Shown here: positions 27,301-35,179 of the stretch, one piece after another
Position numbering within the stretch: position 1 is the first letter of the stretch
Layout of the letters: every line of letters begins with the position of its first letter
Assembly: GCF_019049105.1 (NCBI RefSeq)
Contig: NZ_JAHQZR010000001.1
Coordinates: forward strand, 186,001 to 250,000
From: Leucobacter chinensis
GTDB lineage: Bacteria > Actinomycetota > Actinomycetes > Actinomycetales > Microbacteriaceae
Direction of reading: 5' to 3'
Length of the DNA: 64,000 bases
Translations under genes and position numbers: made by a program
Notes under the pieces: generated by a model
Databases searched by the model: none
Seen by the model: the letters and a program-made list of their open reading frames with translations, nothing else
What the model was told of the DNA's origin: nothing

Positions 27301-27673
27301 GTCACAAGCCGAGGCCGAGAATAATGCGCAGTTGCTCTCGTACCAAATGGGCCTGGTCGAAGCCGAGTTTCGTTTGCCTGACGCTCCGGTCGATGCCGAA
27401 GGCGAACCAACGACCGTGAGCTTTGGAAGCAGCGGCGGGGCCGCGTTACTCTTCGTGCATCCCAAAGCGACGACGCAGAAACAGGCCTACCGGCTCGTCG
27501 ATCAGCCGGCGCTCACCCCTGAGAAACGGGCAGCTTTCGAACAGCGTGTACAACAGGTCGCCGATATTATGGCCGCCGGCAGTTTCGAAGCAAGGGTCGA
27601 GCATCACTGCACTGACCCACACCAGTTCGGGGCCTGTGGCCTCCACATTATTCCGGCGGTGAGTTACGAATGA
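24365..27673 (+). CDS. adnA: AdnA-like helicase-nuclease subunit
   Basis: 1102 aa, the first subunit of an AdnAB-type heterodimeric DNA end-resection motor-nuclease that replaces RecBCD in Actinobacteria. The SF1 helicase part has Walker A GAPGSGKT (residues 24-31) but a degenerate motif II, LVDDAADLS instead of DEAQD. The C-terminal PD-(D/E)XK nuclease shows ELGTLVHHAFE, LGGLADRIEHI and IVDLKTG. Cysteines flanking the nuclease (AETCPLNWF and EHHCTDPHQFGACGLH) resemble an Fe-S-binding arrangement with one cysteine not obvious. Stop overlaps the adnB ATG by 4 bp. Confidence 0.88.
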   Translation: MSATEHSILQVQHLSAKLHARVVGAPGSGKTTALVERVVSWLHEGAFTPEELLVLSHQRADAASLRDRIEAKLDIASVGTLVRTPASLAFHLCNEQQQRLALPAFQLMMGSRQDEILREAVDAVTEAAAMNDAGTEALAAESSGISFDMVQSTAMRTELRDLWRVLDDFSMSATELETFALGVLAEPGHGEFVHELARRWRFLALLLARAERIAVSEYPEERSASAMMRDAVALLGQQTLSDTSLSVPKLVLVDDAADLSEGALALLAALANCGTRIWVFGDPDTATAAFAGEPTRVLAHLHRELERRGAHESALRGEEQVLILSEVFRHNEQLRGFVRGITERIGAAGGWQQRAAVSEAAHESSVECATASTFSEQAGVIAYRLRHRYLGLDPAKPPIAWHDMAVICRSSEQANQLASTLESLQVPTSLTSGGMVIGHVLLVRHTLRVLQDALGFVPLGGGELQGLLLGPIGGLDPLAIRRLDHAVLLAERRDAFVSEREPRTLAEVYSALIESPDDIPDLAEGRALRRLSRVIRSARTVREAGGTPREALWALWESTGLQASLSARALEGSGMASAQAHHQLDAMMELFFAFERHEELASDVPMNEVIDELLMSDVPQDSLARRSVRSAVTVTTPQGASSQEFEIVCIAGPQEGIWPNMRSRDSLVGAQALQTLLRGEAPQPFNRSHMLHEELRLFASACSRPRRELLIIAREDDDEFPSQFFHLGRPYLTSGLPAVTLTLRGYTAHLRRSLTGALALAEHETADTSNGDASHESNSAEGQQRIAPETAATVLAYLAREGVPGASPDDWYGIATPSTERPLVDLSDPEAHVSVSPSRIETAETCPLNWFISVFAPGPSNTSAELGTLVHHAFETMTEASELELRRIIDAEWNHLTFDAPWQEALFRENAYRMVTGLVDYLRDASAKGMDLVASEAGFSLMIGQAKLGGLADRIEHIPGADGQNLPRIVDLKTGASFPSQAEAENNAQLLSYQMGLVEAEFRLPDAPVDAEGEPTTVSFGSSGGAALLFVHPKATTQKQAYRLVDQPALTPEKRAAFEQRVQQVADIMAAGSFEARVEHHCTDPHQFGACGLHIIPAVSYE

Positions 27674-30600
27674 CCCCCCTTTTTGATGCTGAAACCATTG
27701 CCCGCATCCTTACTGATCCAGGCAAAGAAGCGCTCATTCCCACAGATGAGCAGCGCACGGTAATCGAAAGCCCCATGAACGGTTCGACGCTCGTGATTGC
27801 CGGAGCAGGGAGCGGAAAAACCGAGACGATCGCCAACCGGGTCGTGTGGCTCGTTGCCAACGGTCTCGTTGCGCCGAGCGAGGTGCTCGGCCTCACGTTT
27901 ACGAGAAAAGCCGCTGGTGAACTCGCCGAACGCATGCGTGGTCGACTCATGCTCTTCGCTGAACGAGCGATGCTGGCAGAGCTCACCGAGCCACAGCGGC
28001 AACGGGCTGCCGAACTCAGCGAAACGCTCACGACCACACTTGACCTGCCCGAAGTGTCGACCTATAACGCCTTTGCCTCGTCACTCGTGCAAGAATTTGG
28101 CAGCGCGCAAGGCATCGGCGGCCAGCTCATCGACGAGTCGGTTGCATGGGGCATTGCGCGAGAGATCGTGACGGGCTCTCGCCACGAAGGCATCTCAGCG
28201 CTGGGCATGAGCGTGAACCGTCTCACCGAACTCACGCTTTCGCTGGCTCATGAAATATCTGACCACCTTTCAACATACGCTGCTGCCCGCGAAGCACTGG
28301 TGAGCTTCGCCGATGTCCCTCAGCTGCCTTACGACGAGAAGGCTCTTGCTCGCGGTGAACGTGGCGAGAAGGTCTACGCGGCGATTGCTTCCCAGGCCGA
28401 AGCCTTTGAGCACACGAGCACCATCGTCGATCTCGCCGAGGCCTACAGCTTAGAAAAGCGGGAGCGTGGGGTGCTTGAGTTCTCTGATCAGGTGGCTCTT
28501 GCGCTCGAGGCGTTGTCGAAAACGCCACAGGCAGTGACTGTCTTACGCCACAGGCACCGAGTGGTGCTGCTCGATGAAGTACAAGACACCTCGGTTGCAC
28601 AGACCCGACTGTTGACGCATATTTTTGCGGGGCAGCATGTCATGGCCGTTGGCGATCCGCACCAATCAATTTATGGCTGGCGCGGCGCCTCGACCGAGAG
28701 CCTGTCGAGGTTTCACGAGGCCTTCTCGCCCAGTGCTACAGCCGCTCAACGAACGCTCACGCTCTCGACGAGTTGGCGTAACTCACTGGCTGTGCTCGAA
28801 GCCGCCAATAGGGCGGCCCTTCCACTTCGAATGAGCGCGCAGGTTCCCGTGCCGGTTTTGCAAGCACGGCCTGGCGCGACGCAAGGCACGCTCGAAGTGG
28901 CATATGAAGAAACCCTCGATGAAGAGGCCAGCCGGGTTGCCCAGTGGTTGTTGGACGAGCGGGTGAAACACTCGAGAGCGCACGCTTCAGAGCCGCCGAC
29001 CGCCGCGGTTATCTTTCGCAAGCGCAAAGACATGCCGCTCTTTGCCGAGGCGCTTCGCGAACGGGGCATTCCATCCCGAATCGTAGGCATCGGGGGCCTC
29101 CTTGAGACACCAGAAGTGAGCGACCTTGTCGCGACGCTGCGTTGCGTCTGGTATGCCGATGCCTCGAGCGAACTCGTGCGGCTTCTTTGTGGTCCCAGAT
29201 TTGCAATTGGGCCCGCAGATATTGCAGGCCTCCGTGACGCTGCACGGTGGTTTGCGGGGCGTGACTTCGCGCAGCAGCGCATCGTTGATACCGACTACGC
29301 GCGAAGTGCTCTTGAGAGTCTTGATCGCGAGGTTTCACTGGTCGACGCGCTTGATATGCTTCATCGTTTACCGCCCACGCACGCGAGCGTTCGCACGATA
29401 AGTGAGACGGGCTTTGAACGAATGCGCGAGGCAGCCGAGATGCTTCGCGACTTGAGGAGCCTGATCGCTGGCGATGTTATCGATCTCATCCGGGCGGCAA
29501 TCGAAACCTTGCGACTTGATATCGAGCTGGAGGCGAACGAACGCTTCTCTGCGGCGACAAGTGCCACCGCGCGAGAGAATCTGCACTCACTCATCGAAGC
29601 AGTGCGAGGGTTTCTGCAGGTTTCTCCGGATCGGTCTCTGCAAGCGGTGCTCGAGTGGCTTGAATTCTCAGAACGTGAAGATGCTCTTCCTGCCTTCATT
29701 CCCGCGCCCGAGCCTGGCACGGTACAGCTCATCACCGTGCACTCGTCGAAGGGCTTGGAATGGGACCTCGTTGCGGTGCCCAGGCAATCCGCCACGGAGT
29801 TTCCCAGCAAGCCACGCAGTTCGAAGGGCGAGCTCGCGGTGGGCGTGATCCCTGATCGCTGTCGTGGAGACGCCCGTTCGAGACCAATCGGGCTCTGGGC
29901 CGAAGCTGAGACGCAAAAAGAGGCCCGCGAGGCGATGGCCCAGTATCAACGGGAACAAGCCGCCGCGTTTGCCGAAGAAGAGTTACGGCTCATTTACGTC
30001 GCCTACACCAGGGCCAAAAAGGCACTGCTGCTCAGTGGCTGCTTCTGGAGCGGCCGAAAGACGAGCCTTGAACCCTCCGAGCCGCTCAAGGCCCTCACCG
30101 CACAGTACGAGGGGATGTACGCAGACGCTCCATCATCGACGGAAGAAGGGCTTGGCTCGGCGATTATTGACGAGCTTCCAGACGAGAGCAAGCATGAAGA
30201 AGCGCCAGAACACCGTGCGCCTCGAACGCTCACCTGGCCGCTCGATGCTCTGGGTACCCGCCACGATCGGGTACACCGCGCAGCAGCCATGGTGCGTGAT
30301 GCAGAGGCGACCGCTCAGCCGGATGCGCAGACCGAGCTCTTGCTCGCTGAAGCGGCAGAGGGGGCCGCGGCCGCAAGCACTAATAGCATGTTTGCGCGAA
30401 TTAACGCCTCTGGGTTTCACGACTTCATTCATGACCCCGAAGCCGCACAAGCCCGGGCCCTGCGCCCCGTGCCTCAGCGCCCGTACCGGCGAACCCGCAT
30501 CGGCAACCTGTTTCACGACTGGGTTGAACGAAGAACGACGACGCCTCTGGGCACCTCCCTTGAACTCGCGCTCGAAGAGAACGATGACACCGTCAGCGAC

Positions 30601-30999
30601 ACCGAGCGTCAAGAACTCGACCGGCTCATCACCACGTTCGAAGCATCGAGGTGGGCAACCAAGCAGCCCATTGCCGTCGAGCAGCAGATCACCTTTCCGT
30701 TCGCTGGGCGTCGCGCGGTGTGCAAGCTCGACGCAGTCTATGCGAATGACGGGCGCATTGAGATCGTTGACTGGAAAACGGGGCGCACCCCGGGAAACGA
30801 TGAGGAGACCGCGCAGCGTCTCTTGCAACTTGATCTTTACCGCGTTGCCTATGCTCTGCACACCGAAACACCGCTTGAAGACATCGACGTTTCACTGTTC
30901 TATGTCGACGCAGACGTTGAAATACGCAGCGAAACACCCCGGGAGAAAGAAGAACTTGAAGCGCTCTGGCTGCGCGCGTACGAAACGATCTCGGGCTAA
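27670..30999 (+). CDS. adnB: AdnB-like helicase-nuclease subunit
   Basis: 1109 aa UvrD-type SF1 helicase fused to a RecB-like nuclease. Complete helicase motifs: Walker A IAGAGSGKTETIANR (P-loop 45-51), TFTRKAAGEL, LLDEVQDTS, VGDPHQSIYGWRGAS, ITVHSSKGLEWDLV and YVAYTRAKKALLLSG. The nuclease has RIGNLFHDWVE, VCKLDAVY and EIVDWKTGR. With its intact motor it should be the lead motor, as in mycobacterial AdnAB. Co-translated with adnA. Confidence 0.9.
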   Translation: MTPLFDAETIARILTDPGKEALIPTDEQRTVIESPMNGSTLVIAGAGSGKTETIANRVVWLVANGLVAPSEVLGLTFTRKAAGELAERMRGRLMLFAERAMLAELTEPQRQRAAELSETLTTTLDLPEVSTYNAFASSLVQEFGSAQGIGGQLIDESVAWGIAREIVTGSRHEGISALGMSVNRLTELTLSLAHEISDHLSTYAAAREALVSFADVPQLPYDEKALARGERGEKVYAAIASQAEAFEHTSTIVDLAEAYSLEKRERGVLEFSDQVALALEALSKTPQAVTVLRHRHRVVLLDEVQDTSVAQTRLLTHIFAGQHVMAVGDPHQSIYGWRGASTESLSRFHEAFSPSATAAQRTLTLSTSWRNSLAVLEAANRAALPLRMSAQVPVPVLQARPGATQGTLEVAYEETLDEEASRVAQWLLDERVKHSRAHASEPPTAAVIFRKRKDMPLFAEALRERGIPSRIVGIGGLLETPEVSDLVATLRCVWYADASSELVRLLCGPRFAIGPADIAGLRDAARWFAGRDFAQQRIVDTDYARSALESLDREVSLVDALDMLHRLPPTHASVRTISETGFERMREAAEMLRDLRSLIAGDVIDLIRAAIETLRLDIELEANERFSAATSATARENLHSLIEAVRGFLQVSPDRSLQAVLEWLEFSEREDALPAFIPAPEPGTVQLITVHSSKGLEWDLVAVPRQSATEFPSKPRSSKGELAVGVIPDRCRGDARSRPIGLWAEAETQKEAREAMAQYQREQAAAFAEEELRLIYVAYTRAKKALLLSGCFWSGRKTSLEPSEPLKALTAQYEGMYADAPSSTEEGLGSAIIDELPDESKHEEAPEHRAPRTLTWPLDALGTRHDRVHRAAAMVRDAEATAQPDAQTELLLAEAAEGAAAASTNSMFARINASGFHDFIHDPEAAQARALRPVPQRPYRRTRIGNLFHDWVERRTTTPLGTSLELALEENDDTVSDTERQELDRLITTFEASRWATKQPIAVEQQITFPFAGRRAVCKLDAVYANDGRIEIVDWKTGRTPGNDEETAQRLLQLDLYRVAYALHTETPLEDIDVSLFYVDADVEIRSETPREKEELEALWLRAYETISG

Positions 31000-31156
31000 C
31001 GCTTGTTCACTGGTGGCCGGGGAAGAAGGGAAGGAAGCACGCAGCTTTGGTTACGTTCGGCTCAGAAGGCAGCCGTCATAACCGGTAGCCGTCTAAACCG
31101 GCAGACTTCTGAGCCGGTGGCCAGCGAGGACAGTGCTGGTCCTGCGCAGTGTCGGG

Positions 31157-32398
31157 TTACTCGCGCTCGTCTTTCGTGCTCTCTGCATCTTCGTCAGTAA
31201 GCGAGCGCTCGTCATCGAGTGAGAGAGGAACCGTCAAAAACTCATCATCACCGTCAGTGTTCGAAGCATCATGACTGGTCGAGGAGTCAGTGGCTTCACG
31301 CTCAACCACGTTGGTTTCGTGATCGTTCGCTGTGTCTTCGAGCTCTTCAGCTCGGAAATCTCGATCGACCTGGAACATGCGGTCTTCGTCGAGCATCTCG
31401 AAGCTCGCGGTTTCAGAGAAGTGGTTGGGAACTGACTCGGGCCGGGCTGCGGCTTCGGCGTCAGCCAGTGTCGATGAAGGGGCCTCTCTCGCTGGAACAG
31501 TAAAAATGTGTGACACCAACTGATCAAACAGCTCGACAGCGTCATCAATGATCGACTGATCGCGCAGTTCAAGACCGTGCAGTAGCCACTCGGCGATTTC
31601 GAGTTCGTGCCAGAAACGGGCGCGTTCAACGAGCGCGAGAACCCAAGCGTTCGCCTGGCGGGTTGCGTAGAGGCCTGCGACCCGCTCGAGCACTTCGGGC
31701 TCAGCAGCGGCAAGCCACGCAAAATCAACCGCGGGGTCTCCGACAGAGAGCTCAGCCCAGTCAAGCACGCCGGTAATGTGATCATCAGCAACGATCAGCA
31801 CGTCGTCAGAGACGCTTCCGTGTACAACAACGGGCGCAAAGTCCCAGAGCGCTTGGTCGGCAAGCTTTTCGTTCCAGTATTGGCGAACCGCCTCAGGGAC
31901 AAGACCTGACTGGTAAGCGCGGTCAATGATTGCCTGTGCATCGAGCCTGGCATCATTGCTGCTTCGCTCCGGAAGGCCCTGCTGCGTCACCGTGAGGCGC
32001 GGCAAGGCGTGGATCGCGGCGAGCGTCTCGGCAATCGAGGTGAGTAGCAAAGCGTCATCGCTGAGATCTTCGACCGCGAAACGATCGCCGGAAAGGAACG
32101 TTGAAACGATGGCTCTAGTGTCGTCGCATCGGGTCATTCCGAGTACGCGCGGGGCGGCGAAAGGGAGTTGCTCGCGTACGCCTGGCGTGAGTGCTGACTG
32201 GCCGAGAATCTTTGCCGAATGGTGCACCTCGGCTGTCGGTGAGGTTGGCAATTGTACGAGCACGTCACCCTCAGATGACTCGAGAATAACGCTGTGCTCA
32301 ACCCCAGCATCACCGTTGAGTGCACGGTAGCCGGTTACCTGAAGGCCTGACACCGCAGAGGTGGCTAACGCCGCTAGAGTGATGGGAGTACGTGCCAT
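31157..32398 (-). CDS. APH-fold kinase-like protein, probable pseudokinase
   Basis: 413 aa from ATG at 32398; an in-frame start at 32503 would overlap the divergent helicase. The middle is an aminoglycoside-phosphotransferase (APH) fold, but the catalytic loop reads VVHGSVSDDVLI rather than the usual HGDxxxxN: the base Asp is Ser195 and the Asn is not present. The metal-binding Asp is kept (GVLDWAELSVGDPAVDFAW, Asp213). The last 100 residues are very acidic and Ser/Thr-rich. TACCCT lies 7 nt upstream. It sits between adnB and the UvrD2-like gene. Confidence 0.7.
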   Translation of the reverse strand: MARTPITLAALATSAVSGLQVTGYRALNGDAGVEHSVILESSEGDVLVQLPTSPTAEVHHSAKILGQSALTPGVREQLPFAAPRVLGMTRCDDTRAIVSTFLSGDRFAVEDLSDDALLLTSIAETLAAIHALPRLTVTQQGLPERSSNDARLDAQAIIDRAYQSGLVPEAVRQYWNEKLADQALWDFAPVVVHGSVSDDVLIVADDHITGVLDWAELSVGDPAVDFAWLAAAEPEVLERVAGLYATRQANAWVLALVERARFWHELEIAEWLLHGLELRDQSIIDDAVELFDQLVSHIFTVPAREAPSSTLADAEAAARPESVPNHFSETASFEMLDEDRMFQVDRDFRAEELEDTANDHETNVVEREATDSSTSHDASNTDGDDEFLTVPLSLDDERSLTDEDAESTKDERE

Positions 32399-32489
32399 AA
32401 TCTCTAGGGTATTCAGGCATCCTGTGTGAAGGGTTATGCCACGCGTGCAAGCGCCGCTTTTCTTATTTATGACCGGAGGAAGGACCGAT

Positions 32490-34175
32490 ATGACCGTGCC
32501 CACGCCCGAGGCCGAGGAAGCGAAACTCGACGCTGATCAGCAGCGCGCGGTGTACGCTCTTCGCGGCCCCGTGGTGATCCACGCGGGCGCGGGCGCGGGA
32601 AAGACCCGTACGATCACTCACCGCATCGCTCACGGCGTACACACGGGAACGTACGCACCGTCGAACGTCATGGCCGTGACTTTTACCCGCAAAGCAGCGC
32701 TCGAGCTGCAACAACGGTTGCACGAACTCGGCGTGCAGGGAGTGCAGACGAGAACGTTTCACTCGGCAGCAATGTCTCAGCTCGGGTATTTCTGGCCACG
32801 GGTTGTTGGTGGGCAATCGCCGAACATTATCGACGGTAAGGCCAGGCTCATTGGGCAGATCGCGGCGAGCGAGGGCATGCGGCTTCGCGGAGAAACGATG
32901 AAAGACCTTGCAGCCGAAATTGAGTGGCGCAAGTCATCAATGCTGAACCTCGAACGCTATGGAGAGATCGTTGGCGACCGTGGCGGTATCGGCGAGTTGC
33001 CGCCCGAGCGGGTGCTCTGGTTTCACGAACGCTATGAGGCCCTCAAAGATGATCGGCGGCAGATCGACTTTGAAGACGCACTCATTCTCATGACCGGAAT
33101 GCTTGAGCAAGAGCCGAACGTTGCCCTCGAAGTTCGGCAGCAGTATCGGTTCTTCACCGTCGACGAATACCAGGATATTTCGCCGTTGCAGCACGCGCTC
33201 ATGCATGCATGGCTCGGCGAGCGTACTGACCTTTGCGTTGTTGGCGACGCGAGCCAGACGATTTATTCGTTCGCCGGGGCGACGAGTAAATACCTCTTAG
33301 GCTTCGAGAGCGAGTTTCCCGGTGCGACCAAGCTGCAGCTTGAACAAAATTACCGTTCAACGGCACCGATTGTGACGGCTGCGAATACGCTCATGCACGG
33401 GCAGCCTGGCGCACTGAGACTTGTCGCTGCGAGAACTGATGATGGGCCAGCGCCCTCGTTCGAGTGGTTCGGCTCTGAAAAAGACGAGGCTGAGGCCGTC
33501 GCGCAGGCGATCCGGGAGCGGGTCGCCTCGGGAACGCCCGCCAGTGACATCGCCGTGCTCTATCGTTCGCACGGCTATTCGGTGCACCTTGAGGAAGCTC
33601 TCGCCCGGAATGAAGTGCACGCTCGTTCGCTCGGCGCACAGCGATTTTTTGATCGAGCCGATGTGAAGCGGGCGGTCATGGAAATTCGAGCTCAGGCCGT
33701 CGCGAAAGATACCCGGCCGGTCTTTCAGGTGGTGAGTGACGTACTGCGAACCCAGGGCTGGACGAGCGCACCGCCGGCGCGGGGCGAAGGAGGCCGAGAG
33801 CGCTGGGAAGTGCTCAATGCGCTCCTGAAGCTGGTTGACGAACTGCCAGAAGGAACGAGCCTCGGGGCATTTAGCGAAGAGCTTCTGCGTCGAAGTAAAG
33901 CGCACCACGAACCGTCGGTAAACGCCGTGACGCTCAGCACTGTCCACGCCGCCAAAGGTCTTGAGTGGCCGGTTGTTTGGTTGGCGGGTGCGGCTGAGGG
34001 CGTGTTTCCTATCAGCTATGCGAAAGACGAGCGAACGCTCGAGGAAGAACGCCGCCTGTTCTATGTCGCGACAACTCGCGCCAGAGACGCCCTGTATGTC
34101 TCTGGGGCCGGGGGAGGTAAGCGTACCCCGTCGCGTTTTATCGAGCTCGCGGGCATTGCCCAGACGCGCCGCTGA
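32490..34175 (+). CDS. UvrD2-like ATP-dependent DNA helicase
   Basis: 561 aa from ATG at 32490, preceded by GGAGGAAGG. SF1A motifs: Walker A IHAGAGAGKTRTITHR, TFTRKAALELQQR, VDEYQDISPLQ, VGDASQTIYSFAGA, QLEQNYRSTAPI, STVHAAKGLEWPVVWL and FYVATTRARDALYVSG. Position matches mycobacterial uvrD2 (Rv3198c), but the protein stops just after motif VI and lacks the C-terminal HRDC and tetracysteine regions of UvrD2, which runs to about 700 residues. A DNA-repair helicase. Confidence 0.9.
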   Translation: MTVPTPEAEEAKLDADQQRAVYALRGPVVIHAGAGAGKTRTITHRIAHGVHTGTYAPSNVMAVTFTRKAALELQQRLHELGVQGVQTRTFHSAAMSQLGYFWPRVVGGQSPNIIDGKARLIGQIAASEGMRLRGETMKDLAAEIEWRKSSMLNLERYGEIVGDRGGIGELPPERVLWFHERYEALKDDRRQIDFEDALILMTGMLEQEPNVALEVRQQYRFFTVDEYQDISPLQHALMHAWLGERTDLCVVGDASQTIYSFAGATSKYLLGFESEFPGATKLQLEQNYRSTAPIVTAANTLMHGQPGALRLVAARTDDGPAPSFEWFGSEKDEAEAVAQAIRERVASGTPASDIAVLYRSHGYSVHLEEALARNEVHARSLGAQRFFDRADVKRAVMEIRAQAVAKDTRPVFQVVSDVLRTQGWTSAPPARGEGGRERWEVLNALLKLVDELPEGTSLGAFSEELLRRSKAHHEPSVNAVTLSTVHAAKGLEWPVVWLAGAAEGVFPISYAKDERTLEEERRLFYVATTRARDALYVSGAGGGKRTPSRFIELAGIAQTRR

Positions 34176-34197
34176 GCGGCATCACTGCCCCTGATAT

Positions 34198-35091
34198 CTA
34201 TGCGGCGAGTTCGTCGAGGTTGGCGGGTTCGGCGAGCCCGTGAACGAGAACACCGTGGTTAGTGCATGACGGATGAGCGGTGGGGAAGTCACGGAAGCAG
34301 TGCTCGACCTCACCGCGTGAAGAGAGCCTCACCGTGAATCGTGCTCCTTCAACGCTGCCGAGAACCATCGTTGCGAGGGCCGCGATGGTGAGCGACGGCT
34401 CGCCACGTTCGACCCAGAGCGGTACGCCGACGAGCTGGCCAGCCCACTCGCCCCACCGCTCGAGCGCATCGGTGTTGAACGCGGTGAAGCACCCGGGGCA
34501 CTGGTGTTGCATCCTGGAGCTTTGGGCAGCGTTGGCACGGGGAGGCTCGCTCAGCACCGGCCCGATCGTTACGCTTGTGTCGGTGAACAGCACGGGCAAG
34601 ACTTCAAAGCCGCGAGCCGTGAGTGCGGTGAGCCGCCCCACGTCATATGCAAAACGGTCGAGGGTGAGGTACGTCGATGCGGGCGCACCTCTCCCCGCGG
34701 TAGACATACCGCGGGGAGAAGTCGCCGAGGCGGAGGCTAGTCGGGCGCTCACACCGAGCGCGAGCAGCCAGTGGGCGAGCTGCGAGGCTCCCTTCGAACG
34801 GTCGGTTATCGTGACTGAACGGTTGGGAGCGGGGCGCGAAAATGTGCACTGTGACGTCGCGAGAACCGGTTCGAGGAGGTCAAGGAGTTCACTGACCCCG
34901 GTCGCGCTTACTCCCTCTGCCTCAGCGGCACGATCGAGTGCGGCATCGGTGGTGCCCTGGTGAATGAGCTGCAGCAGCATTGCTTCTGACCGTGAGCGCA
35001 GGGTAAGGGTGAGCCGTGGCTCATCAACCCCGAAACGGGCGGTGAGTGGCGCTGACCAAAGAAGCGGGGTAACGAAAGCGAGTGTGTTCAT
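34198..35091 (-). CDS. ThiF/TOMM-cyclodehydratase-like protein (Rv3196 position)
   Basis: 297 aa. The C-terminal half has the pattern of the TOMM cyclodehydratase/E1-like partner: DTSVTIGPVL, then QCPGCFTAFNTDALERWGEW, a hydrophobic helix ALATMVLGSV and the ending FPTAHPSCTN with a His-Pro-x-Cys. Family members pair with YcaO enzymes in azoline-peptide synthesis, but no YcaO or precursor peptide is nearby. The gene is conserved here in Actinobacteria beside the zincin gene. The N-terminal half is poorly recognisable. Function unknown. Confidence 0.65.
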   Translation of the reverse strand: MNTLAFVTPLLWSAPLTARFGVDEPRLTLTLRSRSEAMLLQLIHQGTTDAALDRAAEAEGVSATGVSELLDLLEPVLATSQCTFSRPAPNRSVTITDRSKGASQLAHWLLALGVSARLASASATSPRGMSTAGRGAPASTYLTLDRFAYDVGRLTALTARGFEVLPVLFTDTSVTIGPVLSEPPRANAAQSSRMQHQCPGCFTAFNTDALERWGEWAGQLVGVPLWVERGEPSLTIAALATMVLGSVEGARFTVRLSSRGEVEHCFRDFPTAHPSCTNHGVLVHGLAEPANLDELAA

Positions 35092-35179
35092 ACTCGCTAT
35101 TCTCGCGGCGAGCGGTCGTCAGGAAGCTTTTCCCACAGGGCAGCGCCAGCATCAGCGGCTGTGAGCGGCGAACGGCGGG

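Noticed and set aside
31000-31156. Possible terminator or small gene between adnB and the kinase-like gene
   Set aside because: Several CCGG-containing repeats are present but no stable hairpin or open frame with an RBS could be supported.
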